Shown piece after piece: positions 16,275 through 25,121 of a stretch of 41,421 nt of DNA (the first letter of the stretch is position 1; every line of letters starts with the position of its first letter). This DNA is from Prevotella sp. GTDB taxonomy: Bacteria; Bacteroidota; Bacteroidia; Bacteroidales; Bacteroidaceae. Under the pieces are notes generated by a model. That model was not told the DNA's origin. It did not search any database and saw only the letters and a program-made list of their open reading frames with translations. The translations under genes were made by a program, and so were the position numbers. The stretch is from positions 1 through 41,421 of the forward strand of contig JAFZIL010000080.1 of the NCBI GenBank assembly GCA_017554385.1, given 5' to 3'.

Positions 16275-16685
16275 TTACTCAGGATGCTCACAGAGCTCGG
16301 TCAAAACGCCACAGGTGTTCTTCGGATGGAGGAAGGCGATGTTCAGGCCTTCAGCACCCTTGCGGGGAGCCTGGTCGATAAGACGCACGCCCTTCTCGCT
16401 AACCTCAGCCAGTGCGTTGACCACACCGTCCTCAATGCAGAAGGCTAAATGGTGAACGCCCTTGTTACCTTTATCGAGCCACTTCTGGATGGTGCTCTCG
16501 GGTGATGTGGGCTCCAACAGTTCGAGCTTCACCTCACCGCACTTCAGGAAGGCAGTCTTCACTTTCTGGTCCTCGACTACTTCGGTTGCATAACACTCTA
16601 AGCCCAATACGTCCTTGAAGAACGGAAGGCTCTCCTCAATGCTCTGGACGGCAATGCCCAGATGCTCAATGTGCGAAATTTTCAT
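16275..16685 (-). CDS. mce: Methylmalonyl-CoA epimerase
   Basis: The 136-aa protein is a two-module VOC-fold enzyme that interconverts (R)- and (S)-methylmalonyl-CoA. Metal ligands are recognisable: His8 in HIEHLGIAV, a His in GVHHLAFCIED and the Glu in GVLTELCEHP near the C-terminus. It is the first gene of the mce-mmdA-small protein-BCCP cluster and has its own promoter. Length is normal for bacteria. Confidence 0.94.
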   Translation of the reverse strand: MKISHIEHLGIAVQSIEESLPFFKDVLGLECYATEVVEDQKVKTAFLKCGEVKLELLEPTSPESTIQKWLDKGNKGVHHLAFCIEDGVVNALAEVSEKGVRLIDQAPRKGAEGLNIAFLHPKNTCGVLTELCEHPE

Positions 16686-16716
16686 TTACTTAAAAGTTTA
16701 AGATTAAAAACTGCTA

Positions 16717-16724
16717 CAAAGGTA
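16717..16724 (-). promoter_or_regulatory. -7 box for the mce-mmdA cluster
   Basis: TACCTTTG on the minus strand fits TAnnTTTG. A TTG upstream is only 16 bp away, shorter than usual, so only the -7 element is confident. Confidence 0.55.
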
Positions 16725-16793
16725 CAAAAGATATATGAAACAAGCGCTTTTTTTGGCTTTATTTAATAAAAAAACGCCATATACGTCAGAAAG

Positions 16794-16813
16794 CGGATGG
16801 TAAGAGTCATCCG
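16794..16813 (-). terminator. Possible terminator of the TonB-receptor transcript
   Basis: CGGATG and CATCCG form a six-pair stem with an eight-base loop 14 bp after the receptor stop codon. No strong T-tract follows directly; a T7 run lies about 20 bp further on. Confidence 0.4.
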
Positions 16814-16826
16814 TAATTAACAGAAA

Positions 16827-19208
16827 TCACAATTCTATAATGATTCTTCCGTTAATTTGTCGCCCCGTCAGATAGTTGGGAACAGCCCATTGGCGGTTCG
16901 ACACATCAGTAACCCAATAATAGCTGTTCACATTAGAGATACCAAAAAGATTCAGGCAGTCAAGTCCCAGCCAGATACTTTTTATAGGTAAGTGGCGAGA
17001 GGTGAGTTGTGGGTCGTAGGCCAAATAGCTCATACCAATATCGGCACGACGGTAGGCAGGCGCACGGAAGTTCTGTCCCTCCAATCCACGGTGGGGAGCA
17101 CCAAAGGGAAGGCCATCGGCATAAGCCAGACGCAACGTCATCTTCCAACGTTCTGTTCCCGGGAAATAATCTGTAAAGTGGAAGTTCACAGCATAACGCT
17201 GATCAGTAGGCATAGGAACCCACACACCGTTCATCTTCTGTTGTGTACGCATTAGAGAAAATGATATCCATGAGTCAGTACCTGGAACGAATTCTCCATA
17301 TAGCTTCAGGTCGAGGCCAGCGGCATAGCCCGAACAAAGGTTCTCTCCATAGTAGGTCACCTTTACATTCTGCACATTATAAGGAATCAGGTTGGACAGT
17401 GCCTTGTAATAAGCTTCACCAGTGAACTTGAAGGGACGGTTATTCATCCGGAAGCGATAATCCATAGCAGCCAGGAACTGAAGTGAACGCTGGCTCTTGA
17501 TGTGGTTGTTGAGTTTGGCAACCGTAACACTACCTACAGTAACCGTATCACGCAGTTCCTTATAGAAAGGTGCCTGATAGTAAAGGCCTGTAGCCAAGCG
17601 CAATGTCACATTCTGATTCCACGAAGGAACCACTGCCAGCGATACGCGGGGGGATACTATAGCCTCGTTGTTAAACGACCAATGGGCGAACCTAAGACCA
17701 TAGTTCAACGTATAGAAGGTTTCACCTCCAGATCCCGTCCATCTGAAGATATCCTGTATATAGGCTTCGGTGCGACGTGAAGAAAGATCGTTCTGTGAGG
17801 AGAGTGTGTATATCAAGTCAAGCCGTTGCCCGTTATGGGGGACGGAGTAGCCGCTCGAGTCACGCATTTCCCACTCACGGCTCTGCTCTTTCACATGTTC
17901 CCACTTGACTGTAAGTCCCGTTTCCAGTTCATGGCGTAGAAACTTCTTCTCGACAATGAGCTTCAGACTCTGCACGTTAGCCGTCAGGTAGTTTCGAGCA
18001 TGCTCCATATAGGTGCCCACACCAAGATTCTCTGACGACTGTGTATCATCAAGCCAGTACTGTCCCTGAATGTCATAAGTCTCCTGTTCTTTGGTGTGGA
18101 ATGCCGACCATAGCAATTTCACATTGGTAGAATCACCGAAATGACGTGTAATGGATGCCGTCCCAAATAGCGTACGGAAGATGTCTTGTTCCTGTCCGTC
18201 GAAATAGACACGAAACGACTTCACGTCTTCCATCGTTCCAAAAGAGGTCTCACGATCCTTGGGTTTGAAATTGTAATGGTTCTCAGATATATTCCCTAAG
18301 AAACTCAGCGTCCATCTGCTATTTGGCTCGTACGTGATATAAGACTGATAATCAAGGAAGTTCGGCTTGTACTCTCCTGTCGTTTCGAGGGAGCCGAGAA
18401 GGTATCTGTTGGTCTTGTAACGCAGGCCATGACTCATAGAGAAATGCTTTCCACTTGTGCCTACATAGCCACTGGCACCAAGCAGCGAAGCCATCGCCGA
18501 GGCTTCAAACTGCTTCGGTCGCTTATAGGTAATATCGAGTGCCGATGACATCTTGTCGCCATACTTAGCCGAGAAACCTCCAGACGAAAACCCAATCCTC
18601 TCGACCATGTCGGGATTGATGACAGATAGTCCCTCCTGTTGTCCGCTACGGATAAGAAGCGGACGATAGACCTCTACCTGATTGATATAAACTGAGTTTT
18701 CGTCAAAGGACCCGCCACGCACATTATACTGACTGGACAGCTCGTTATGGGTTGATACGCCTGCCTGCTGCTGAATCATTTCCTCAACGGCATTGCCAGA
18801 AGTCGAAGGCACTGACTTCAAGTCTTTCAGATCCAACTGTTCCATCTGATCGGTCTGACGGCGTTTCTCAGTTACAATCACCTCGCCAAGTTCCTGATTG
18901 GGAAACATCTGAATCTGTAATGTCTGGGTACCTCTTGGATTTCGTAGTACACGGGTACGCGTCTTGTAGCCTACCATTGAGAATTTAACAACGACTGAAT
19001 CTTTCGACTGCAACGTCAATTGGAACTCACCCTTCAAGTTTGTCATCGCTACGGCAGCCTGTTCGATACACGACACCGTGGCCAACTCAAGCGCGTTACC
19101 GTCTTCGTCAGCAACCTTGCCCTTCAATGTGAACGACTGAGCCATCAACCATGTACTCGTCATCAGCATAACAAGCATTAGCATTAACCGTGTCATGTTC
19201 GATTTCAT
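16827..19208 (-). CDS. TonB-dependent outer-membrane receptor
   Basis: ATG 19208 gives 793 aa; one codon further up is only a TTG. A signal peptide (LMLVMLMTSTWLMAQS) leads to a carboxypeptidase-regulatory-like domain (about 24-110, FTLKGKVADEDGNALELATVSC), then a plug domain (about 115-225, with VSTHNELSSQYNVRGGSFDENSVY split by normal residues, and SGGFSAKYGDKMSSALDI) and a beta-barrel to the C-terminal LTGRQINGRIIIEL, whose last residues fit the barrel-closing strand. The substrate is unknown. There is no SusD partner next to it, so this is not a typical SusCD locus. It is 38 bp downstream of a GNAT-like gene and may share its transcript. Confidence 0.9.
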   Translation of the reverse strand: MKSNMTRLMLMLVMLMTSTWLMAQSFTLKGKVADEDGNALELATVSCIEQAAVAMTNLKGEFQLTLQSKDSVVVKFSMVGYKTRTRVLRNPRGTQTLQIQMFPNQELGEVIVTEKRRQTDQMEQLDLKDLKSVPSTSGNAVEEMIQQQAGVSTHNELSSQYNVRGGSFDENSVYINQVEVYRPLLIRSGQQEGLSVINPDMVERIGFSSGGFSAKYGDKMSSALDITYKRPKQFEASAMASLLGASGYVGTSGKHFSMSHGLRYKTNRYLLGSLETTGEYKPNFLDYQSYITYEPNSRWTLSFLGNISENHYNFKPKDRETSFGTMEDVKSFRVYFDGQEQDIFRTLFGTASITRHFGDSTNVKLLWSAFHTKEQETYDIQGQYWLDDTQSSENLGVGTYMEHARNYLTANVQSLKLIVEKKFLRHELETGLTVKWEHVKEQSREWEMRDSSGYSVPHNGQRLDLIYTLSSQNDLSSRRTEAYIQDIFRWTGSGGETFYTLNYGLRFAHWSFNNEAIVSPRVSLAVVPSWNQNVTLRLATGLYYQAPFYKELRDTVTVGSVTVAKLNNHIKSQRSLQFLAAMDYRFRMNNRPFKFTGEAYYKALSNLIPYNVQNVKVTYYGENLCSGYAAGLDLKLYGEFVPGTDSWISFSLMRTQQKMNGVWVPMPTDQRYAVNFHFTDYFPGTERWKMTLRLAYADGLPFGAPHRGLEGQNFRAPAYRRADIGMSYLAYDPQLTSRHLPIKSIWLGLDCLNLFGISNVNSYYWVTDVSNRQWAVPNYLTGRQINGRIIIEL

Positions 19209-19246
19209 CAAGATAATAACGTCAGGTAGGCCTATTTATTGTCTTC

Positions 19247-20251
19247 TTAATCACGATAAAACCAAGACAACAAACGATTGGCCCATCCGATAGAGCTACG
19301 AAACCAACGGTAGGTACTTGTAGGTTTGCCACCGAATCTCAGGATGAAATCCCTAAAGCGATTCTTTCGGAAAGGCAAGCCAACATCAAGGAAGCAGATG
19401 TGGTCGTAACCACGCCGATGAGCATCCTTGATTGCGTGCCATATCGTCAGTTCATCCGGATGCAGCCACGCATACGACTTTCTTCTAAATGCTGAATACC
19501 ATAGATAGACATTGTTCTGCATGTTTTCGTGTCGACCACTATATACTACTGCCGAACAACCAATCACATGATCATGATAATGAGTAATATACAAACGACC
19601 ATTTCCCTTCTCCATCAATCCCCTAAAAAAACTCTCATGAGGAATATAGCGCTTGGGTTTTAACCAGTTATGCCGACGAAGCAAACGCATGAAATGTTGA
19701 AAATCCTTATTGTCAGCCACCTCGCGAGTCACCACGCCACGTGCGTAGGCCGTATCTATACGTTTCTGCATGCGTGGAGTAATGCGCTCCTCAGGAGTAT
19801 GTGAATGCAAAGAGTTATGGATGCTCATCCATCGCACAGGAAAGAACCCAGCATCCCGAAATTCCTTATAGCCAAACATTTTCTGAGTCAGATGGCTCAC
19901 TTCGACGTAGAGCACTCGATGCCCTAATATCGAAGTGAGCTTCTGCAACATCATAGCAAACAGAGCAGAATGGCTAACGGCTGACTGTGATTGTAGGTAG
20001 ACACCTTCGCCCAACACACGACAATGGGTGTAGAGATAAGGAGGGAACCAGGACGACTTGTAACGTACAAGTGCAAGCATCTGAGCTACAACCGTGCCGT
20101 CACTCTCCTCTACTACAACCATGTATGGTTTCTGACGAGGTGTCAGCTTACTGAGCACAAACAATTGCCGACTGTGGAAGAAATTATCCTCCGACAGTCC
20201 CTCAGGCAGGTCTTCTGCCTTGCTGTAGATGATGGTTCTCAGTAGCGACAT
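19247..20251 (-). CDS. GNAT-fold (FemAB-like) acyltransferase-type protein
   Basis: The 334-aa protein shows the two-lobed GNAT pattern: an N-terminal lobe with VVAQMLALVRYK and YLYTHCRVLGEGVY, and a C-terminal lobe with GRLYITHYHDHVIGCSAVVYS, LHPDELTIWHAIKDAHRRGYDHICFLDVG and FRDFILRFGG. The last motif resembles the FemAB/BioF2-like group, which transfers aminoacyl or acyl groups to cell-wall or lipid precursors. No signal peptide. It lies between glnN and the TonB receptor, but the combination does not point to a known pathway. Substrate not assignable. Confidence 0.65.
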   Translation of the reverse strand: MSLLRTIIYSKAEDLPEGLSEDNFFHSRQLFVLSKLTPRQKPYMVVVEESDGTVVAQMLALVRYKSSWFPPYLYTHCRVLGEGVYLQSQSAVSHSALFAMMLQKLTSILGHRVLYVEVSHLTQKMFGYKEFRDAGFFPVRWMSIHNSLHSHTPEERITPRMQKRIDTAYARGVVTREVADNKDFQHFMRLLRRHNWLKPKRYIPHESFFRGLMEKGNGRLYITHYHDHVIGCSAVVYSGRHENMQNNVYLWYSAFRRKSYAWLHPDELTIWHAIKDAHRRGYDHICFLDVGLPFRKNRFRDFILRFGGKPTSTYRWFRSSIGWANRLLSWFYRD

Positions 20252-20293
20252 GGCTCTGGCTATAATCTAAGATGTGCCGGAGACGACGACATG

Positions 20294-22516
20294 CTATCTT
20301 ATGAAGAGCAGTTCGCGATACTTAGGCAGGGTCCACAGCCCGTCTTCCACAATCATTTCCAGATGGTCGGCCTCGTAGCGTATGTCTTCCATCTTAGGAC
20401 AGACGGTGTCATGATAGGCAATGGCACGCTGATGGATATCCCCAATTCGGTTGGCTACACGACGAGCCTCCGTCAGTTCTTCAACCAACTGCTCAATGCG
20501 CTCCGTACGCTCAGCAATCTCTTCTATCAATTTCATGTTGCGAGCCGACAGTCGATTGGCCTTCTCTTCACTGAAAACACTCTTCATGCCCTGAACGTTC
20601 TTGATGAGCTGACTTTGGTAGTGGGTTCCCACAGGGATGATATGGTTCATGGCCATATCGCCCAGCACGCGAGCTTCAATCTGAACGGTTTTCACGTACA
20701 TCTCCCACTTCACCTCATTGCGAGCTTCCAGTTCCTTGCGATTCATCACTTTCGTACTCTCAAACATACGGATTGTAGATTCATCGAGGTAGTGTTCAAA
20801 GATTACCGGACACGACTTCTCCACATCCAATCCACGGCGCGCTGCCTCCTTTACCCATTCGTCGGAGTAACCATTGCCATCGAAGCGAACGGGCTTGCAG
20901 ACAACGATGTCTTCGCGTAGCACGTCAATGATAGCGTGGAACTTAGCCGTATGGCCAGAATTAGGTGAATACTCCGGTTTCTTGGAGTATTCGGCTATCT
21001 TATCGTCAACACGATCCTTGAACGACTGAAGAGCTTCTGCCATTGCTGCATTCAGCGCAATCATGGCAGATGCGCAGTTGACGCTCGACCCAGGTGCACG
21101 GAACTCAAAACGATTGCCAGTGAATGCAAAGGGCGACGTACGATTACGGTCGGTATTGTCGACAATGAGGTCAGGAATCTGCGGAATGTCTATCTCACGC
21201 GAAAGATCCGAGTCTTGAGTCATAAGATTGGAAGTATGCTCTATGGTGTCGAGCATGTCAGACACATACTTTCCAAGGAAACTCGAGATAATTGATGGAG
21301 GTGCCTCATTGCCGCCCAAACGATGGGCATTGGTAGCACTCATAATGCTGGCCTTGAGCAGTCCATTGTGCTTGTAGACAGCCATGAGCGTCTCAACGAT
21401 AAACGTGATGAATCGAAGGTTCTCTTCCGGAGTAGTGCCCGGGGCATGCAACAGGACACCCGTATCGGTGGAAAGACTCCAGTTGTTGTGCTTACCCGAA
21501 CCGTTGACACCATCGAAGGGCTTTTCATGAAGCAGGACCCGGAAGCCGTGCTTGCGTGCCACCCTCTTCATCAACGACATAAGCAGCATGTTATGGTCAA
21601 CGGCAAGATTACACTCCTCGAAGATTGGAGCCAACTCGAACTGATTGGGTGCCACTTCGTTATGACGCGTCTTACAAGGAATCGCAAGTTCTAAAGACTG
21701 TATCTCAAGATCTTTCATGAAGGCTTGTACGCGATCAGGGATGGTGCCAAAATAATGGTCATCCATCTGCTGGTTCTTAGCACTCTCATGTCCCATCAAC
21801 GTACGACCAGTCATCAATAGGTCAGGACGAGCTGAATAAAGCCCCTCGTCAACAAGGAAATACTCCTGTTCCCAACCCAGATTCACATGTACCTTTGTTA
21901 CGTCGTCATAAAAGAACTTACAGACATCTGTCGCAGCTTTGTCCACTGCATGGAGGGCACGCAGCAAAGGAGCCTTGTAATCGAGGGCTTCGCCAGTATA
22001 TGCTATAAAAATGGTTGGGATACACAACGTGTCGTCGATAATAAAAACTGGACTCGTAGGATCCCACGCAGAATAGCCACGAGCTTCAAAGGTGTTGCGA
22101 ATGCCGCCATTAGGAAATGAAGAAGCGTCAGGTTCTTGCTGTACAAGAAGTTTACCGCTGAACTTTTCCATCATGCCACCTTTCCCATCGTGTTCAACGA
22201 AAGCATCGTGCTTCTCAGCAGTTCCCTCAGTCAGAGGTTGGAACCAGTGGGTATAATGGGTACATCCCATCTCTATTGCCCACTGTTTCATCCCTGCAGC
22301 TACTGCATCGGCTATTGAACGGTCGAGCCTCGCACCGTTATCTATTACATCAATCAACTTGTCGTAGACAATCTTCGGCAAGTATCTGTACATCTTCTCA
22401 CGATTGAACACATACTTGCCAAAATACGCTGACGGGCGCTCCTTTGGTGCTTCCACATCGAGAGCACGCTTCATAAAGGCCTCTTCTACTACTTGGAATC
22501 TTAAGTTGTTTGCCAT
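20294..22516 (-). CDS. glnN: Type III glutamine synthetase
   Basis: The 740-aa length, far above the 450-470 of GSI, and the N-terminal RPSAYFGKYVFN identify the GSIII family common in Bacteroidetes. The catalytic core has VNLGWEQEYFLVD (glutamate-binding region), PCKTRHNEVAPNQFELAP, HEKPFDGVNGSGKHNNWSL split as normal, and FTGNRFEFRAPGSS. It joins ammonia to glutamate using ATP. The C-terminal 150 residues are helical. It is 17 bp downstream of an outer-membrane protein gene and probably shares its promoter, an unusual pairing. Confidence 0.96.
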   Translation of the reverse strand: MANNLRFQVVEEAFMKRALDVEAPKERPSAYFGKYVFNREKMYRYLPKIVYDKLIDVIDNGARLDRSIADAVAAGMKQWAIEMGCTHYTHWFQPLTEGTAEKHDAFVEHDGKGGMMEKFSGKLLVQQEPDASSFPNGGIRNTFEARGYSAWDPTSPVFIIDDTLCIPTIFIAYTGEALDYKAPLLRALHAVDKAATDVCKFFYDDVTKVHVNLGWEQEYFLVDEGLYSARPDLLMTGRTLMGHESAKNQQMDDHYFGTIPDRVQAFMKDLEIQSLELAIPCKTRHNEVAPNQFELAPIFEECNLAVDHNMLLMSLMKRVARKHGFRVLLHEKPFDGVNGSGKHNNWSLSTDTGVLLHAPGTTPEENLRFITFIVETLMAVYKHNGLLKASIMSATNAHRLGGNEAPPSIISSFLGKYVSDMLDTIEHTSNLMTQDSDLSREIDIPQIPDLIVDNTDRNRTSPFAFTGNRFEFRAPGSSVNCASAMIALNAAMAEALQSFKDRVDDKIAEYSKKPEYSPNSGHTAKFHAIIDVLREDIVVCKPVRFDGNGYSDEWVKEAARRGLDVEKSCPVIFEHYLDESTIRMFESTKVMNRKELEARNEVKWEMYVKTVQIEARVLGDMAMNHIIPVGTHYQSQLIKNVQGMKSVFSEEKANRLSARNMKLIEEIAERTERIEQLVEELTEARRVANRIGDIHQRAIAYHDTVCPKMEDIRYEADHLEMIVEDGLWTLPKYRELLFIR

Positions 22517-22533
22517 TATTAGTGTTAGTCTGG

Positions 22534-23142
22534 TTAATCACCCAAGTCGAACTTGTAGCCTATAGAAAGGATAAAAGCACTGTTACGCATTGCGTCTCCA
22601 TCCTTGTTAACCTTAGATAGACCAAGATGATAGCGGAAGTCCACCACAAACGTATCACCATCGCCCAAATTCAAGTCGGGCTCAAACGAAACACCGATGG
22701 GCAGTGAAAACGCTGTCGACTTATAGTAATCCTTGTACTTGTTACCAAGGACATCCTTACTATCTCCATCCACTTTAGCACTAAGGAGGAATCCAATCTG
22801 GGGAGCTGCTTCGAAGGCAAGCCAGGATGTAGCATAATACTTGAACAACGGACCAACATTCAGGTAATCCAATGAAATGTTTTTGTCGATAGCCTTACTC
22901 TTGGCTCCGAGATCGTCCCAAGACAGATTAATACCAACAGCCAACTTGTCAGTCAATCCATAGGTTATTGCTTCACCAATGCCCCAACCTATACAAAACT
23001 TAGTATCATCGCTGCCAGTGAGTGTTGCAGCATTTAAATTAAGAAGAGACACCGATTTCCAGTCACCCTTTGTCTGGGCGTTCACATTAACGGCAACCAT
23101 TATTGCGGCTGCAACCATTACTAAAATCCTTTTCATTTTCAT
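22534..23142 (-). CDS. Outer-membrane beta-barrel protein
   Basis: ATG 23142 gives 202 aa with a signal peptide ending in VNVNAQ; the longer frame would start with a TTG. The mature part alternates hydrophobic and polar residues in short strands: IGWGIGEAITYGLTDKLAVGINLSW, LNVGPLFKYYATSWLAFEAAPQIGFLL, FVVDFRYHLGLSKV, and the end SAFILSIGYKFDLGD, a classic barrel ending in aromatic residues. This is the small OmpA/OprF-type barrel common in Bacteroidetes. Function unknown. It is the first gene before glnN. Confidence 0.75.
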   Translation of the reverse strand: MKMKRILVMVAAAIMVAVNVNAQTKGDWKSVSLLNLNAATLTGSDDTKFCIGWGIGEAITYGLTDKLAVGINLSWDDLGAKSKAIDKNISLDYLNVGPLFKYYATSWLAFEAAPQIGFLLSAKVDGDSKDVLGNKYKDYYKSTAFSLPIGVSFEPDLNLGDGDTFVVDFRYHLGLSKVNKDGDAMRNSAFILSIGYKFDLGD

Positions 23143-23185
23143 TTCATTATTTAGATTAAACAATAATATGAGGATGATTCCGCTG

Positions 23186-23217
23186 CAAAGTTAATGTAAA
23201 TTGTACAAATAGCCAAA
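23186..23217 (-). promoter_or_regulatory. Promoter upstream of the barrel protein and glnN
   Basis: Minus-strand TAACTTTG (23186-23193) with TTTG 20 bp upstream (23214-23217) is a full match to the Bacteroidetes promoter layout. Confidence 0.78.
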
Positions 23218-23224
23218 GGAAAGA

Positions 23225-24097
23225 CTATTTTTCTTCGTCTATGAACCGTCGGGTAATATCTGTATAGCTGTCTATGCGACGGTCTCGAAGGAAGGGCCAC
23301 CAACGACGCACATTCTCAGAACGATGTAAGTCAATGGCTACGATGATGCTCTCCTCTTCATCAGTCGATGCCTCGTAATGAATCTCACCCTGTGGACCAC
23401 AAACAAAAGATGTTCCCCAAAATGGCACTCCATCTTCATCGCCCACACGATTCACAGCCACCACCGGAAGACCGTTTGCAACAGCGTGCCCACGCATTAC
23501 CGTCTGCCAGGCCATGCGCTGGCGCTGTTGTTCTTCCTGCGTGTCGTTGGGATCGTAGCCAATGGCAGTAGGATAGATTAGCATCTCCGCACCTTGCAGG
23601 GCCATGAGGCGTGCGGCCTCCGGATACCATTGGTCCCAGCATACCAACACTCCTAAGCGACCCACAGAAGTCTGGATGGGATGAAAGCCAAGATCGCCTG
23701 GTGTGAAATAGAACTTTTCGTAGTAGCCAGGATCATCAGGGATATGCATTTTTCGATATTTGCCCGCTATCGTACCATCTTTCTCGAAGACCACTGCAGT
23801 ATTGTGATAAAGACCTGGAGCACGACGCTCGAAGAGCGATGTAACCAACACCACACCAAGTTCCTTTGCCAAACGTCCATATACATCAGTAGAAGGACCT
23901 GGAATTGGCTCGGCCAGATTGAAGTTTTCTACGCTCTCCACCTGACAGAAGTAGAGCGAATTATGAAGTTCTTGCAGAACGATAAGTTCAGCCCCACGTT
24001 TGGCAAGGTCGCGGATGCCATCACACAGTCTTTCTATGTTGTTCACGATGTCAGCAGTATTATGCTGCTGGAGGAAGCCTACTTTCAATTCTTTCAT
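23225..24097 (-). CDS. aguB: N-carbamoylputrescine amidase
   Basis: The 290-aa carbon-nitrogen hydrolase converts N-carbamoylputrescine to putrescine. The Glu-Lys-Cys triad is in place: E43 in VLQELHN, K116 in KYRKMHIPDD and C153 in VLVCWDQWYPE. FTPGD before the Cys and GTSFVCGPQGEI after it are typical. The preceding gene encodes agmatine deiminase, which produces the substrate, so the pair forms the agmatine-to-putrescine route. Confidence 0.94.
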   Translation of the reverse strand: MKELKVGFLQQHNTADIVNNIERLCDGIRDLAKRGAELIVLQELHNSLYFCQVESVENFNLAEPIPGPSTDVYGRLAKELGVVLVTSLFERRAPGLYHNTAVVFEKDGTIAGKYRKMHIPDDPGYYEKFYFTPGDLGFHPIQTSVGRLGVLVCWDQWYPEAARLMALQGAEMLIYPTAIGYDPNDTQEEQQRQRMAWQTVMRGHAVANGLPVVAVNRVGDEDGVPFWGTSFVCGPQGEIHYEASTDEEESIIVAIDLHRSENVRRWWPFLRDRRIDSYTDITRRFIDEEK

Positions 24098-24125
24098 TTT
24101 ATAGAAGGTTATAGGGATGACGGGA

Positions 24126-25091
24126 TTAGGTTAAGACACCCTCTGGAAACTGCATGGTGCAGCAGTGGAGCGAACCATGCTGACAGATGATGCTACGACA
24201 GTCTATCGCAACTATCTCACGGTCAGGGAATGCCTGGCCAATGATGCGAAGAGCCTCTTCGTCTAAGTCTGGCTGGGAATATACAGGACAGAGTACGGCA
24301 CCATTGACAACAAGGAAATTAGCGTATGTGGCAGGTAGTCGCAGGCCGTCTTCATCATATATGGCTTGTGGCATGGGAAGCTTAAGCAACCGGTATGGAT
24401 GCCCGTTGAGCGTACGAAACGTGCGCAACTGGTTCTCCATCAGCCTTAACTCCTCGTATTGCTCATCAGTAGGGTCGTCACAACCTACATATAATAAGGT
24501 GTCGTCAGGGGCTATGCGCACCAACGTATCGATGTGACCGTCGGTATCATCACCGGTCAGTTGTCCATAATCAATCCATAGGACGCGCTCGACACAAAAC
24601 CACTCCTTCAGACGCTCCTCAATCTGCTCCTTACTGAGAGGCTGGTTTCGATGGGGAGCCAGCAAACAACAAGTAGTGGTAAAAAGTGTGCCCTTGCCGT
24701 CACTCTCAATAGAGCCTCCTTCAAGCACGAAATCAAGATGGCTGACATATTCTCCCCTCACGCGTCCTTCGTCATACAGACGACGATTGAGCGCATTGTC
24801 GAGTTCGGCAGGAAATTTCTCACCCCAACCATTAAACTTGAAATCCAGTAATTGACAATGATGGGAATCATCAATGAGTGTGATGAACCCATGATCACGA
24901 GCCCAAGTATCGTTAGACGGAGGTCCAACTACCATCAGAGACTCGCGCTTGCTGATCTCACGGGCCATAATCTCGTAGTTAGCCGTAATCTCATCAAGCA
25001 TATAATGCCAGTCGGTATCAGCGTGAGGCCAAGTCAGCTGCACCCCACTCTGCGGTTCCCATTCTGCTGGTAGTCGATATCTCATATTCAT
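24126..25091 (-). CDS. aguA: Agmatine deiminase (peptidyl-arginine-deiminase family)
   Basis: ATG 25091 gives 321 aa (a GTG at 25106 is possible but less likely). The start MNMRYRLPAEWEPQSGVQLTWP is the family signature. The guanidino-binding residues are recognisable in WARDHGF and DDTDGHIDTLVRI, and the catalytic Cys is C310 in GSLHCCTMQFP. The motifs deviate from the commonest forms (WARDHG rather than WMRDTG, SLHCCTMQ rather than NIHCITQQ). Adjacent aguB supports agmatine as substrate. It follows dnaB by 30 bp with no visible promoter, so it likely shares its transcript. Confidence 0.88.
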   Translation of the reverse strand: MNMRYRLPAEWEPQSGVQLTWPHADTDWHYMLDEITANYEIMAREISKRESLMVVGPPSNDTWARDHGFITLIDDSHHCQLLDFKFNGWGEKFPAELDNALNRRLYDEGRVRGEYVSHLDFVLEGGSIESDGKGTLFTTTCCLLAPHRNQPLSKEQIEERLKEWFCVERVLWIDYGQLTGDDTDGHIDTLVRIAPDDTLLYVGCDDPTDEQYEELRLMENQLRTFRTLNGHPYRLLKLPMPQAIYDEDGLRLPATYANFLVVNGAVLCPVYSQPDLDEEALRIIGQAFPDREIVAIDCRSIICQHGSLHCCTMQFPEGVLT

Positions 25092-25121
25092 ATCGTTATT
25101 TCTCACTTATGATATCTCATT

